A DNA stretch of 64,000 nucleotides from JAUIAS01 sp030425395 (GCA_043553855.1 CP121336.1:744001-808000), one strand, 5' to 3'. Numbered from the stretch's first letter, positions 32,642-42,440 are shown. The notes: generated by a model from the sequence alone, not told the origin. Program-made: numbers and translations.

Positions 32642-34213
32642 ATGACCCAATTGCCCAGACATATTCCCGTGGTGATCATTGGCGCGGGACCAACCGGCCT
32701 GACCACCGGGCTGCTTCTGGCCAGCTATGGCGTGCGTTCGATCATTCTGGACCGGGCGGACGGGCCATTAGACATCCCGCGTGCGATCGTCTTGGACGAC
32801 GAAGGCGCGCGCACGCTTCAGGTGTTTGGGGCCGATGAGACCTATATGCCGCAAACGGTGGTCGGCAATGGGGCGGAATATGTGGCCGATGACGGCACGC
32901 CTTTTGGCCGTGTCGGTGCGGGGCCTGCGACCTATGGGTTTGAAAAGCGCCATTTCATCAATCAACCCGAAATGGAAGCCGCCCTGCGCGACCGGGTGGC
33001 GCACAGCCCCCTGTGCGAACTGCATTATTCCTGCGAGGTCACCACAACGACAGAGCGCCCCGACCACATCGCCGTGCACCTGAAGGATGCCACAGGCACA
33101 GCACAGACCATTCATGCACAATATGTCGTTGCCGCCGACGGTGGACGAAGCCCCACCCGCGACCGGTTGGGAATTGCGATGCACGGGTCCACCTATGAAC
33201 AGGACTGGATCGTGATCGACACCCGCAACGATCCCGATCCGGCGAATTTTACCCATTTCTATTGCTCGAACGTGCGCCCGCATGTGTCTGTGCCTGCGCC
33301 GCATGGCGGGCGGCGTTATGAATTCATGCTGCTGCCCGGCGAAACCCATCAGGAGGGGCTGGCCGACGCGTTCATAGAACGGCTGCTGGCCCCGTTCCGA
33401 CACGTTGCCCCGGGTGATATCATCCGCAAGACGGTCTATACCTTCCACGCGCGAATAGCCGAGCGTTGGCGCGCGGGCCGCATCCTGCTTGCCGGAGACG
33501 CCGCCCACCTGACCCCGCCCTTTGCCGGTCAGGGGATGAACGCAGGCCTGCGCGACGCCGCAAACGTCAGTTGGAAGCTGGCCGCCGTCCTTGCCGGAGC
33601 ATCTGCGACCGTATTGGACAGCTATCACGAGGAACGCCGCGATCCGGCATGGGCGATGATCCAGCTTGCCGTGGCGATGGGCGATATCATCATGCCGATT
33701 GATCGTGACAGGCTGGCATTTCGCGAACACCTTCTCAAGGCGCTGGCCCCGTTTCCCGCAGTTCAGGATTACCTCTTGCACATGCGGTTCAAGCCCCGCC
33801 CCCGTTTTGAAACCGGTCTGTTTCTCGATCTGAGGCAAGGCGATTTCGAGGCGTCGCTCGTTGGGGAAATGATCCCTCAGCCGGACGTGGTGCAGGATGG
33901 CCAAAGCGTCAAGCTCGATGCCTTGCTGGGTGCCGGGTTCAGCCTGATCGCGCAAGACAGCCAAGGCGCGCAGGCCCTTGACGCGCTGGAACGCGATGGG
34001 TTTCTTGGCATGCCGCTGGGTCGGGTGTTCCTGCCGTATCGCGGTGCCGCCGGGCCGAAACCCAGCGCGGTTTGCAGCGACCCGCGCGCAAAGCCGCTGC
34101 GCAGCCACCGCGACGAAATTCTGTTGATTCGTCCAGACCGCTATGCCGCGGCCAGCATTCGCCCCGAAGAACTGGACCGCGGGCTGGACCGATATCAGGC
34201 GATGTTCACCTAA
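32642..34213 (+). CDS. FAD-dependent aromatic hydroxylase (MhpA/PheA-like)
   Basis: A 523-residue class A flavoprotein monooxygenase. The FAD dinucleotide motif is IIGAGPTGLTTGLLLASYG (residues about 11-29), the DG motif is VVAADGGRSPTRDRLG, and the GD motif is RILLAGDAAHLTPPFAGQGMNAG (about 280-302). A C-terminal thioredoxin-like region follows. Relatives such as MhpA and resorcinol hydroxylase add oxygen to phenolic or hydroxypyridine rings. It starts 75 bases after the LivF gene and is probably the last gene of the operon; the ring substrate is unknown. Confidence 0.88.
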   Translation: MTQLPRHIPVVIIGAGPTGLTTGLLLASYGVRSIILDRADGPLDIPRAIVLDDEGARTLQVFGADETYMPQTVVGNGAEYVADDGTPFGRVGAGPATYGFEKRHFINQPEMEAALRDRVAHSPLCELHYSCEVTTTTERPDHIAVHLKDATGTAQTIHAQYVVAADGGRSPTRDRLGIAMHGSTYEQDWIVIDTRNDPDPANFTHFYCSNVRPHVSVPAPHGGRRYEFMLLPGETHQEGLADAFIERLLAPFRHVAPGDIIRKTVYTFHARIAERWRAGRILLAGDAAHLTPPFAGQGMNAGLRDAANVSWKLAAVLAGASATVLDSYHEERRDPAWAMIQLAVAMGDIIMPIDRDRLAFREHLLKALAPFPAVQDYLLHMRFKPRPRFETGLFLDLRQGDFEASLVGEMIPQPDVVQDGQSVKLDALLGAGFSLIAQDSQGAQALDALERDGFLGMPLGRVFLPYRGAAGPKPSAVCSDPRAKPLRSHRDEILLIRPDRYAAASIRPEELDRGLDRYQAMFT

Positions 34214-34225
34214 CCCATTCGCCTG

Positions 34226-35359
34226 TCACGACCCGCGCGATCCCGCGAGATATTCCGCCACGTCCTGGGCGATGCGCAGGGCTTGCTGGCTGATTTCCTT
34301 CAACTGCCCGTTTGGCACCGGATGGTAGGAACAGAACCACAGCCCCGGAGCCAGTTGTTGCCCGGAGGCGCGCGGCCTGCCTTCCGTATCCAGAATATCC
34401 GGGATGTCACCAAAGATCGGGCGCAGATCAACCCGAAAGCCCGTGGCCATCAGGATCGCATCGAACTCCCCGGTGCTGCCATCGGAAAAGGTCACGGTTG
34501 AACCGTCGAAGCGTGACAGATCCGGACGCACCTTGATACGGCCCTGTTTGATCATGTCCAGCGTGCCCAGATCTATCAGAGGGATCTTGCCATCTTCGCG
34601 CACCTGCGCAATCGGCCCCTTGGAGGCCTTGCGCAGCCCGTATTGCGCGTAGTTTCCCAGCTTGGCGCGCAGAACGGGCGCAGTCAGCCAATCCACGATC
34701 TTGTAGGGCAGCAGCTTTTGCAGAATTTCAAAGTTGCCGATCGGCTGACCGAACAGCTCCTTGGGCAAAAGGTTCACCGCACCGCGCACCGCCATATCGA
34801 CGTTGCGCCCGTCCTCGGCCAGATAGATCGCCAGTTCCCCGCCAGAATTACCGAACCCGATGACCAGAACCCGGTCGCCCGGCAGATCGGAGGGGCGACG
34901 GTAATCACGGGTGTGGAGAACCGGACCGGGAAACCCGTCCAACCCCGGCCACGTCCCATGTCGCGGCATTTCGCTGACGCCGGTTGCGGGGATCAGCGTG
35001 CGGGTTTCTATCACGTTATCGCCTGCGGTGACACGCCAGCCACCGGGTATCTGCTCCACCCTCTGAACGGCACAGTCCAGACGCGGAGCAAGACCGAACC
35101 GCGCCGCGTAATCCTCCAGATAGGTCACGACCTGCTGGCGCGGCACATAACGCGGGGCATCGGCGGGAAACGGCACCATTGGAAGGTGCGATCGCTTCTT
35201 GTCGGTATGCAGGTGCAGGCGGTCATAGTGACGCCGCCACGCGCTGCCGATGGTGGATTCCCGTTCAAGGATCAGCGGATCACATCCGGCCTCTCTGAGG
35301 CATGCCCCAAGGGCAAGCCCTGCGGGGCCAGCCCCGATCACCACAACATCCCGCATCAT
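34226..35359 (-). CDS. FAD/NAD(P)-binding flavin monooxygenase-like protein
   Basis: A 377-residue two-dinucleotide-domain protein of the FMO/YUCCA-like group. FAD motif VVVIGAGPAGLALGACL is at the N-terminus and the NADP motif VLVIGFGNSGGELAIYL is near residue 170, with IGSAWRRHYDRLHLHT between them and ATGF (residues about 310-315) typical of FMOs. It is convergent with the aromatic hydroxylase gene, 12 bases apart, so it may or may not belong to the pathway. A GGGGGG ribosome site precedes two consecutive ATG codons; either could be used. Confidence 0.85.
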   Translation of the reverse strand: MMRDVVVIGAGPAGLALGACLREAGCDPLILERESTIGSAWRRHYDRLHLHTDKKRSHLPMVPFPADAPRYVPRQQVVTYLEDYAARFGLAPRLDCAVQRVEQIPGGWRVTAGDNVIETRTLIPATGVSEMPRHGTWPGLDGFPGPVLHTRDYRRPSDLPGDRVLVIGFGNSGGELAIYLAEDGRNVDMAVRGAVNLLPKELFGQPIGNFEILQKLLPYKIVDWLTAPVLRAKLGNYAQYGLRKASKGPIAQVREDGKIPLIDLGTLDMIKQGRIKVRPDLSRFDGSTVTFSDGSTGEFDAILMATGFRVDLRPIFGDIPDILDTEGRPRASGQQLAPGLWFCSYHPVPNGQLKEISQQALRIAQDVAEYLAGSRGS

Positions 35360-35390
35360 CGCCCCCCTTACCCATAAGGCGGGCATGTAA

Positions 35391-37586
35391 TCAGTAAAAA
35401 CTCTGCGGGTCTATATCCACGGCAAGCCGCAAGTCCCCCCGCAGACGGATCGGCGCGATCCAGTCGGCCAGTGCCTGCTGGATCGGAGCCCCCTTGGTCG
35501 CCTTGACGAGAAGCCGGACCCGGTGCCGCCCGCGCACCCGCGCGACAGGGGCTGGGGCGGGGCCGTAGACTTCGGCTCCGATGCGCCGCAGCGGCGCGGC
35601 ATTGCGCGCCAGATGGGTGCCCAGATCAAACACCGCCGCGGCATCGGTACCCGACAGGATGATCCCGGCCATGCGGCCATAGGGCGGCACACCGGCGGCA
35701 TGACGCTGGGCAGCTTCGGCAGACCAGAATGCCTCTTCGTCACCAGCTAGAATCGCCCGGATCACCGGATGTTCCGGCTGGCATGTCTGCAACAAGGCCA
35801 CGCCGGGCTTGTCACTGCGCCCTGCCCGCCCTGTCACCTGCCGGATAAGCTGAAACGTGCGCTCGGCGGCGCGCAGGTCGGACCCCTGAAGCCCCAGATC
35901 TGCGTCGATCACCCCCACCAGCGTCAGCAAGGGGAAATTATGCCCTTTGGCCACCAGTTGCGTGCCGATGATGATATCCGCCTCTCCGTTCGCAATCGCG
36001 GCGATCTGCTCCTTGATCGCGCGGGCACTGCCGAACATGTCCGAGCTGAGCGTGGCGATACGCGCATCGGGAAAGGTCGCGGCCGCTTCTTCGGCCATCC
36101 GTTCCACCCCAGGCCCCACGGCAGCCATACGGCCTTCGACACCGCAGGACGGGCACGCTTCGGGCAAGGGGCGGGTTTCGCCGCACTGGTGGCACATCAG
36201 GCGCTTGAGAAACCGGTGTTCGACCATGCGCGCATCGCAGTGGTCGCACCCGACCTGATTGCCGCAGGCCCGACATACCGTAACCGGCGCATAGCCGCGT
36301 CTGTTGAGAAACAACAACGCTTGTTCGCCCCGATCCAGACCCCCCTGAACCCGCGCCTTGAGGGTCGGCGAAATCCAGTGCCCCGGCGCCAGTTTTTCGG
36401 CGCGCATATCTATGGCCGCCATGTCAGGCAAGACCGCAGTCCCATAACGCGCGGCAAGATCCAGCCGGTCGTATTTTCCGGCCTGCGCGTTGGCCCATGT
36501 CTCAAGGCTGGGCGTGGCCGAGGACAGCACGACACGCGCCTGCCCCAGCGCCGCGCGCAGCACGGCCATGTCGCGCGCGTTATAGAGCACGCCGTCTTCC
36601 TGCTTGTAGGACGTGTCGTGTTCTTCATCCACGATGATCAACCCAAGATCCCGGAACGGCAGGAACAGGGCCGAACGCGCACCGACGACGAACTGGGCCT
36701 GCCCTTCGCCGACCATGCGCCACACCCGGCGGCGTTCGGTCAGGGTGGCCCCGGAATGCCATTCCGCAGGGCGCGCGCCAAAGCGGGCCTCGACCCGATC
36801 GATGAATTCCGCCGTCAGTGCAATTTCGGGCAACAGCACCAGCGCCTGCCGCCCCTTGCGCAGGGTGGCCGCCACGGCCTCAAGGTAGACTTCGGTCTTG
36901 CCCGATCCGGTAACACCGCGCAGCAGCGTGGTGCCATAGGCCCCGGTCTCCACCCCGGCACGCAGCACCGCCGCGGCCTGTTGCTGACTGTCCGTCAACT
37001 CGCGCGGGGCATAATTGGCATCCAGCGGCGGAAACGGCAGGTCGCGAGGGCTGTCCTGTTCGACAACGGCACCGGCTTTGACCAACCCCTTGATCACCTG
37101 CGTGGAAACGCTGGCCATTTCGGCCAATTCGCCCAGCGTATAGGACAGCACGCCGGTATTTTCGAGAACCTCCAGAACGCGGGTGCGCGCATCGGTCATC
37201 CGTTCGGGGAGCCTATCGCCCTTGCGATAGACCTTGCGCATGGACGGTGGATCGCCAAGCCCCGGCACGCGTGTGGCAAGACGCAGCATCGCCGGCAGCG
37301 GGGTCAGGGTATATTCGGCGGCCCGGATCAGGAAATCACGCAACTCTGCCCGCATCGGAGCGACGTCCAGAACCCGTGACACCGCCCGCAGCTTGGCCGC
37401 GTCAAACCCGCCATCGCCCTTACCCCAGACCACACCGATGACCTTGCGCGGGCCCAAGGGCACCTCAACAAAGGCCCCGAGATGGCACCCGCCCTCCGGC
37501 GCGCGATAGTCCAACGGACGATCAATCGGCTGGGTCGTCAGAACCGAGACGCGGCTGCCTTCATCGAAATATTGCACGCCCAGCAC
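35391..37586 (-). CDS. priA: Primosomal protein N' (PriA helicase)
   Basis: A 731-residue replication-restart helicase. The N-terminal DNA-binding region (residues 1-105) is followed by Walker A GVTGSGKTEVY, the DEEHD box and SATPSLET. The zinc-binding insertion contains CRACGNQVGCDHC and CHQCGE...CPSCG, and the C-terminal helicase motifs include GTQLVAKGHNFP and QVTGRAGR. The GTG at 37586, eight bases after AAAGGG, gives the family's normal length; an upstream ATG at 37691 would add a hydrophobic leader. Divergent from fsa. Confidence 0.94.
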   Translation of the reverse strand: MLGVQYFDEGSRVSVLTTQPIDRPLDYRAPEGGCHLGAFVEVPLGPRKVIGVVWGKGDGGFDAAKLRAVSRVLDVAPMRAELRDFLIRAAEYTLTPLPAMLRLATRVPGLGDPPSMRKVYRKGDRLPERMTDARTRVLEVLENTGVLSYTLGELAEMASVSTQVIKGLVKAGAVVEQDSPRDLPFPPLDANYAPRELTDSQQQAAAVLRAGVETGAYGTTLLRGVTGSGKTEVYLEAVAATLRKGRQALVLLPEIALTAEFIDRVEARFGARPAEWHSGATLTERRRVWRMVGEGQAQFVVGARSALFLPFRDLGLIIVDEEHDTSYKQEDGVLYNARDMAVLRAALGQARVVLSSATPSLETWANAQAGKYDRLDLAARYGTAVLPDMAAIDMRAEKLAPGHWISPTLKARVQGGLDRGEQALLFLNRRGYAPVTVCRACGNQVGCDHCDARMVEHRFLKRLMCHQCGETRPLPEACPSCGVEGRMAAVGPGVERMAEEAAATFPDARIATLSSDMFGSARAIKEQIAAIANGEADIIIGTQLVAKGHNFPLLTLVGVIDADLGLQGSDLRAAERTFQLIRQVTGRAGRSDKPGVALLQTCQPEHPVIRAILAGDEEAFWSAEAAQRHAAGVPPYGRMAGIILSGTDAAAVFDLGTHLARNAAPLRRIGAEVYGPAPAPVARVRGRHRVRLLVKATKGAPIQQALADWIAPIRLRGDLRLAVDIDPQSFY

Positions 37587-37703
37587 GCCGCGCCCTTTCT
37601 GCTTTGGGGTTTCGCCATCTGTCCCCTTGGGGTAAAGCCAAGCGCAGGCAAGGCCAACCCCCAACAGATGCCCCGACACGGGCCAGAACATCAGGACACC
37701 GGC

Positions 37704-38357
37704 ATGAAATTTTTCGTAGACACCGCAGAAATCGACGCCATCCGCGAACTTAACGATCTGGGAATGGTGGATGGAGTGACAACCAACCCGTCGCTGATCA
37801 AGAAATCCGGCCGCGATATTCTTGAGGTCACCAAGGAAATCTGTGATCTCGTTTCCGGCCCGGTCAGCGCCGAAGTCGTCGCAACGGACTCAGAGACCAT
37901 GATCGCCGAAGGCCGCAAGCTGGCGGAAATCGCGCCCAACATCGCGGTGAAACTCCCCCTGACATGGGACGGGCTCAAGGCGTGCAAGGTGCTGAGCGGC
38001 GAAGGCAAGATGGTCAACGTGACGCTGTGTTTTTCGGCCAATCAGGCGCTTTTGGCGGCCAAGGCAGGGGCGACGTTTATCTCTCCGTTTATTGGACGTC
38101 TGGACGATATCAACATCGACGGGATGGACCTGATCGCAGACATCCGCACGATCTATGACAATTACGGATACGAGACCCAGATTCTCGCAGCGTCCATCCG
38201 CACGGTAAACCACGTTCTGGAAAGCGCGCGGATCGGGGCCGATGTGATGACCGCACCCCCGGAAGTCATTCAGAAACTGGCCGCCCATCCCCTGACCGAC
38301 AAGGGCCTTGAGACGTTCCTCAAGGACGCGGCATCGGCGGGCATCAAGATCGTCTGA
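37704..38357 (+). CDS. fsa: Fructose-6-phosphate aldolase / transaldolase-like protein
   Basis: A 217-residue protein of the short transaldolase subfamily (TalC/FSA). It begins MKFFVDTAEIDAIRELND, carries GVTTNPSLI (residues about 25-33), the Schiff-base Lys in NIAVKLPLT (near residue 84) and FISPFIGRLDD. It probably transfers a dihydroxyacetone unit in the pentose-phosphate pathway; aldolase versus transaldolase activity cannot be told apart from sequence alone. Its end overlaps the convergent EamA transporter gene by 14 bases. Confidence 0.92.
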   Translation: MKFFVDTAEIDAIRELNDLGMVDGVTTNPSLIKKSGRDILEVTKEICDLVSGPVSAEVVATDSETMIAEGRKLAEIAPNIAVKLPLTWDGLKACKVLSGEGKMVNVTLCFSANQALLAAKAGATFISPFIGRLDDINIDGMDLIADIRTIYDNYGYETQILAASIRTVNHVLESARIGADVMTAPPEVIQKLAAHPLTDKGLETFLKDAASAGIKIV

Positions 38358-39291
38358 AACCGCCCCGTGGACGCGCGATGTTCATCGAAACATTGCGCGT
38401 CGCCCGCGTGGGTGTCAGCAGGATCGCCCCCAGAACAATGGCTCCGGCAAGCCACTGTGCCGGACCAAGGCGTTCGCCATAGGCCAGCCAGCCGACAAGG
38501 AACATCATAGGCAGCTCAACCGCGCCCGCCATAGCCGACCGGGCCGCGCCGATCATCGGCGAACAAACCGAATATATCAGTTGCGGCACCAGCGCCGTGG
38601 CCAGCGCGATCCCAGCCACCAGAAGCCACGCATCCAGATCGGAGGGAATCACCTGTTCCCACGATGCCCCCAGAACCAGTGGCAACAGCCCCAGAACCGA
38701 TCCGCTCGACACAACCGTCAGCCGCGTGAGCGGTCGCAGCCCGGACAGCCGGTGCACCAGAACCGAGATACCCACGCCAAACCCGAACGGCGCCGCCAGA
38801 GCGAGGACCAGAGGCATCACCGGTGCTGGCCCCATGACCTCGGCACCACCTGCTATGATTGCGGCCAACAGGATCAGACCCGCAGCCAACATGGCACGCC
38901 CCGAAGGGCGATCGGAAAACACCGCCCAAGCAACAACAAGCGTGAATACCGGGTAGGACATATAGATCACGCCCGCTGTGCCCACCGGCACCACCTGCAA
39001 GGCGTTCACGTATCCAACCCAGCCAAGACCCATCACGGTGCCGGAGCCCACACCCCAAAGAGCAGCGACCCGCGTATCGCGGTTCCACAACGCCCGCAGC
39101 AAGACCGGCAGAAACAACGCCGACACCAACACATACCGATAGAAGGCCACGGCAAACGGGGCCATTCCGGCGTCCGTAAGGCCCCGTGCAAAAAGCGGCA
39201 CAACGCCGAACCCCATCGCGGCCACAACCACGCCCAGCGTGGCCAAGCGCAATCGCAGCCGGTCCGACATTTTTTCCGTCACAGATTCCAT
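38344..39291 (-). CDS. DMT superfamily (EamA) transporter
   Basis: A 315-residue membrane protein with about ten hydrophobic segments arranged as two EamA repeats. The first covers residues about 15-145 (VVVAAMGFGVVPLFARGL; GTAGVIYMSYPVFTLVVAW) and the second about 155-295 (VPQLIYSVCSPMIGAA; AVELPMMFLVGWLAYGE; WLAGAIVLGAILL). Such carriers export amino acids or other small metabolites; the substrate is unknown. It is convergent with fsa. Confidence 0.9.
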   Translation of the reverse strand: MESVTEKMSDRLRLRLATLGVVVAAMGFGVVPLFARGLTDAGMAPFAVAFYRYVLVSALFLPVLLRALWNRDTRVAALWGVGSGTVMGLGWVGYVNALQVVPVGTAGVIYMSYPVFTLVVAWAVFSDRPSGRAMLAAGLILLAAIIAGGAEVMGPAPVMPLVLALAAPFGFGVGISVLVHRLSGLRPLTRLTVVSSGSVLGLLPLVLGASWEQVIPSDLDAWLLVAGIALATALVPQLIYSVCSPMIGAARSAMAGAVELPMMFLVGWLAYGERLGPAQWLAGAIVLGAILLTPTRATRNVSMNIARPRGGFRRS

Positions 39292-39422
39292 TCCATTGCC
39301 TTATCAGACACCCGCCTTTCGGCAACCCATGGCCGATCCGCCCTAATCAGAAAATCCAAGCCAATTTTTTCGGGCAATCCAGAATCCACCATGCTATAAA
39401 CTTTGCAAACGACGAGGCGGAC

Positions 39423-40130
39423 ATGAGCAGCAGCCCGAAACTGGATACTTCCCTGCGCGATGCGATCATCGCCAAGCCTGGTGCCGTTCTGGACGACCAG
39501 GACATTATGCGCGCGCTGATTGCCGCGAATGAAAAGTCCATGGGCGCGAATATCGTGGATTTACGCGGCATTGCGATGGAACGGCTGGAGGCCCGTCTTG
39601 ACCGGCTTGAGGATACGCACCGGTCGGTGATCGCTGCAGCCTATGAAAACCTCGCCGGGACCAATCAGGTGCACCGCGCCATTCTGCGTATGCTCGACCC
39701 GCTGGAGTTTGAAGCGTTCCTGCAGGATCTGAGCGGTGAAGTCGCTGAAATCCTGCGTGTCGATGTGATCGTTCTGGTGCTCGAATCAGCCGCCACCGAC
39801 GAAGATCCGGCGATTCAGAGATTGGGCGACGTGCTGCGGATTGCTGAACCGGGGTTTGTAGATGACTACCTGACGCACGGGCGGGGTGGACAGGTTCGTC
39901 AGGTCACGTTGCGGCAGGTGCAGGGCGCGGATGGCGCCGTCTACGGAGACGCAAGCGACTGGATCCGTTCCGAGGCGTGTCTCAAGCTGGATTTCGGCAA
40001 GGGTCGCCTGCCGGGACTGCTCGTCATGGGGTGCGAAGACCCGCACCAGTTCAACCCGCAACAGGGCACCGACCTTTTGTCCTTCTTTGCGGGCGTGTTC
40101 GAACGGTCCATGCGGCGCTGGCTGGGATAA
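39423..40130 (+). CDS. DUF484 family protein
   Basis: A 235-residue protein of the DUF484 family, which has a GAF-like fold. An N-terminal region with a short coiled coil (MERLEARLDRLEDTHRSVI) is followed by the GAF-like core (VDVIVLVLES, SEACLKLDFGKGRLPGLLVMG) and a C-terminal FFAGVFERSMRRWL. It lies eight bases upstream of xerC, an arrangement seen in many Proteobacteria where DUF484 precedes xerC. Its role is unknown. The start follows GAGGCGGAC. Confidence 0.88.
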   Translation: MSSSPKLDTSLRDAIIAKPGAVLDDQDIMRALIAANEKSMGANIVDLRGIAMERLEARLDRLEDTHRSVIAAAYENLAGTNQVHRAILRMLDPLEFEAFLQDLSGEVAEILRVDVIVLVLESAATDEDPAIQRLGDVLRIAEPGFVDDYLTHGRGGQVRQVTLRQVQGADGAVYGDASDWIRSEACLKLDFGKGRLPGLLVMGCEDPHQFNPQQGTDLLSFFAGVFERSMRRWLG

Positions 40131-40137
40131 TGTCGCG

Positions 40138-41076
40138 ATGACGACCGGCATCGCTCCTGCCTGCCGCGACGCACTGGCCCGATGGCTTGACCATATGCGC
40201 GCGCTGGATGGTGCCGCCGAAAACACCATCGCCGCCTATACCACCGATCTGCGCGACTTCATCGCCTTTATGACCGAACACAAGGGCGGCCCACAGGGGC
40301 TTGGCGCGTTGGCGCAGATCACGGTCAGCGACATGCGGGCCTGGCTGGCGCGCACCCGCGCCGACGGGATCGGGCCGCGCTCGGTCGCGCGCAAGCTTTC
40401 AGCGGTCAAGAGCTTCTATCGCTGGCTTGCCGAACGCGAAGGATTTGAACCCACCGCCGTTCTGAGCGCGCGCAGCCCCAAATACACCCGCAAGCTGCCC
40501 CGGCCAATCGCCACAGACGCCGTCAACGATGTGCTGGAGACTGTGCGCGACGGCGCCCGCAACGATTGGGTCGGTGCGCGCGATGTGGCGGTTCTGACCC
40601 TGCTCTATGGATGCGGATTGCGTATCTCCGAAGCGCTGGGACTGACCTGTGCCGCGCTGCCACTGGATAATGCGCTGCGTGTTACCGGCAAGGGTGGCAA
40701 GGAACGAATCGTTCCTGTTCTGGCGGCCGCACGGGAGGCGGTCACCGCCTACGCCGCGCTATGCCCGTTTGCTGCCACGCCCGGACGGGCGCTGTTTGTC
40801 GGCGCACGTGGCGGCCCCCTGTCGCCGCGCATCGTGCAGAAATCCCTTGCCAATGCGCGCATGCAGCTGGGCCTGCCCGCCACCGCAACCCCCCACGCGC
40901 TGCGCCACAGCTTTGCCACGCATCTGCTATCGGCGGGTGGCGATCTGCGCGCGATACAAGAGCTTTTGGGCCATGCATCGCTGTCCACGACGCAGGCATA
41001 CACCGGTGTCGATGCTGCCCGCCTCATGGAGGTCTATGACGCGGCCCATCCCCGAGCAGGCCGCAAATCGGGGTGA
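40138..41076 (+). CDS. xerC: Tyrosine recombinase XerC
   Basis: A 312-residue site-specific recombinase that resolves chromosome dimers with XerD at dif. The N-terminal core-binding domain spans residues 1-105 (ENTIAAYTTDLRDF). Catalytic residues are visible in order: Arg in CGLRISEALGL, Lys in GKGGKERIV, His-x-x-Arg in HALRHSFATHL, His in LGHASLSTTQ and the nucleophilic Tyr in AYTGVD. Position after DUF484 supports the housekeeping XerC identity, not a phage integrase. Confidence 0.93.
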   Translation: MTTGIAPACRDALARWLDHMRALDGAAENTIAAYTTDLRDFIAFMTEHKGGPQGLGALAQITVSDMRAWLARTRADGIGPRSVARKLSAVKSFYRWLAEREGFEPTAVLSARSPKYTRKLPRPIATDAVNDVLETVRDGARNDWVGARDVAVLTLLYGCGLRISEALGLTCAALPLDNALRVTGKGGKERIVPVLAAAREAVTAYAALCPFAATPGRALFVGARGGPLSPRIVQKSLANARMQLGLPATATPHALRHSFATHLLSAGGDLRAIQELLGHASLSTTQAYTGVDAARLMEVYDAAHPRAGRKSG

Positions 41077-41166
41077 TACCCGCGGCCGCGTATCATATCG
41101 CCACATGGCGCGGGCAATGATGGAAACCCATTTGCCCCCGGCGTTGTTTTGCGGCATTTATCGGCC

Positions 41167-41865
41167 ATGATGACCCCAGCCTTTCGTGCCCTTTCCGTTC
41201 ACCTGCTGACCGCCACCGGTGCCGTTTTCGCGATGCTGTCGATGCTCGCCGCGGCGAATGAAGAATGGGACTTGATGTTCCTTTGGCTGGTCGTGGCCTT
41301 CTTTGTGGATGGCATAGACGGGCCGCTGGCACGCAAATTCAACGTCAAGACCAACGCCCCGGAATTTGACGGTGTCCTGCTTGATCTGATTATCGACTAT
41401 CTGACGTATGTATTCATCCCCGCCTTTGCCCTGTTCAAATCCGGGTTGATGGACGGCTGGTCCGGCTGGGTGATGATCATCCTTATCACATTTGCCAGCG
41501 CCATGTATTTTGCCGACACCCGGATGAAAACCAAGGACAATTCATTTTGGGGGTTTCCGGGGTGCTGGAACATGCTGGTGCTTGTTCTGTTCGCGCTGGA
41601 ACCGGGATGGCAGATCTGTCTGGCGCTGGTCACGGTGCTCGCCGTGGCGATGTTCCTGCCGATCAAGTTCATTCACCCGGTCCGCACCGAACGCTGGCGC
41701 CTTCTGTCGCTACCCATGGCTCTGGCCTGGACATTTTTTGCAGGCTGGGCTGCGTGGGTGGATTTCCATCCCGAAAGCTGGGCGCATTGGGGGCTAGTCG
41801 TTACCTCGGTCTATCTGTTGGGTGCCGGGGCCGCGCAACAGATCCTGCGCCGGCCGGGCGACTGA
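41167..41865 (+). CDS. pcs: Phosphatidylcholine synthase
   Basis: A 232-residue membrane enzyme that joins choline to CDP-diacylglycerol to make phosphatidylcholine directly. The CDP-alcohol phosphotransferase signature is present in the Pcs form: DGIDGPLARKF, then EFDGVLLDLIIDYLTYV carrying the metal-binding aspartates (residues about 45-75). About seven hydrophobic segments are seen. The start is the first of two ATGs at 41167; no good ribosome site is visible. The Pcs route is typical of Alphaproteobacteria. Confidence 0.9.
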   Translation: MMTPAFRALSVHLLTATGAVFAMLSMLAAANEEWDLMFLWLVVAFFVDGIDGPLARKFNVKTNAPEFDGVLLDLIIDYLTYVFIPAFALFKSGLMDGWSGWVMIILITFASAMYFADTRMKTKDNSFWGFPGCWNMLVLVLFALEPGWQICLALVTVLAVAMFLPIKFIHPVRTERWRLLSLPMALAWTFFAGWAAWVDFHPESWAHWGLVVTSVYLLGAGAAQQILRRPGD

Positions 41866-41903
41866 TCCCACGCGCGAGCCGGGCAGTGGGCCAGACGGCG
41901 GGT

Positions 41904-42371
41904 CTACATCACATCCTCGATGGTGATCTCGCGGGTATTCAGCGTGAACGTCTCGCCCGCGCGCAGTCCCTGCATCGCTTGATAGATGGGGCTTGCCGTG
42001 GAAATACCCATATAGCTGACGCCTTCCGCCTCGAATGGTCCGGTAGAAACAAGCGCCACCAAATGACGCCCGCCCAGATCGATCACGGCACCGGGGCGCA
42101 CCGTATCGGTGACCGAGAAGTCGGCATTTTCAATCGCGTCGATCTTGGCGTGATGGGCCTGCACCGGATGGTCAAACGCCGCCGCCAGATCCGCGTTTTC
42201 GCGCGAAGCTACCAGTTCGTCACGATCATGGCCTTCGCGCCCTCCCAATCTGGCATCGGCCAGAAAGCTTTCGTGATGCGCCTCGGCGGTGGCCAATTCC
42301 TCCTGCTCAAGCTGCATCAAGCGCGCAACAATCGCCGCCTTGCGCGCGGCCCGGTCCTGCAATGCTGTCAT
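41904..42371 (-). CDS. GreA/GreB family transcription elongation factor
   Basis: A 155-residue Gre-type protein. The N-terminal half is a charged helical hairpin (ARKAAIVARLMQLEQEELATAEAHHES) that would enter the RNA polymerase secondary channel. The C-terminal FKBP-like domain includes GISTASPIYQAMQGLRAGETFTL, the equivalent of SPIGKALLGKxxGD in GreA. The hairpin tip differs from canonical GreA, so this could be a paralogous factor with altered cleavage activity. The start at 42371 has a GGGAGAACG ribosome site; 69 bases separate it from the upstream HDAC-family gene. Confidence 0.8.
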   Translation of the reverse strand: MTALQDRAARKAAIVARLMQLEQEELATAEAHHESFLADARLGGREGHDRDELVASRENADLAAAFDHPVQAHHAKIDAIENADFSVTDTVRPGAVIDLGGRHLVALVSTGPFEAEGVSYMGISTASPIYQAMQGLRAGETFTLNTREITIEDVM

Positions 42372-42440
42372 GATCGTTCTCCCATGGGGTTCCTGCTCCT
42401 TACGCTGCGCCATCTTGCCTTTGGCGTGCCTTGATCTGGA

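Noticed and set aside
40138..41076. Tyrosine recombinase as a mark of a mobile element
   Set aside because: DUF484-xerC order and XerC motifs indicate the housekeeping chromosome-dimer resolution enzyme; no attachment sites or phage genes are nearby.
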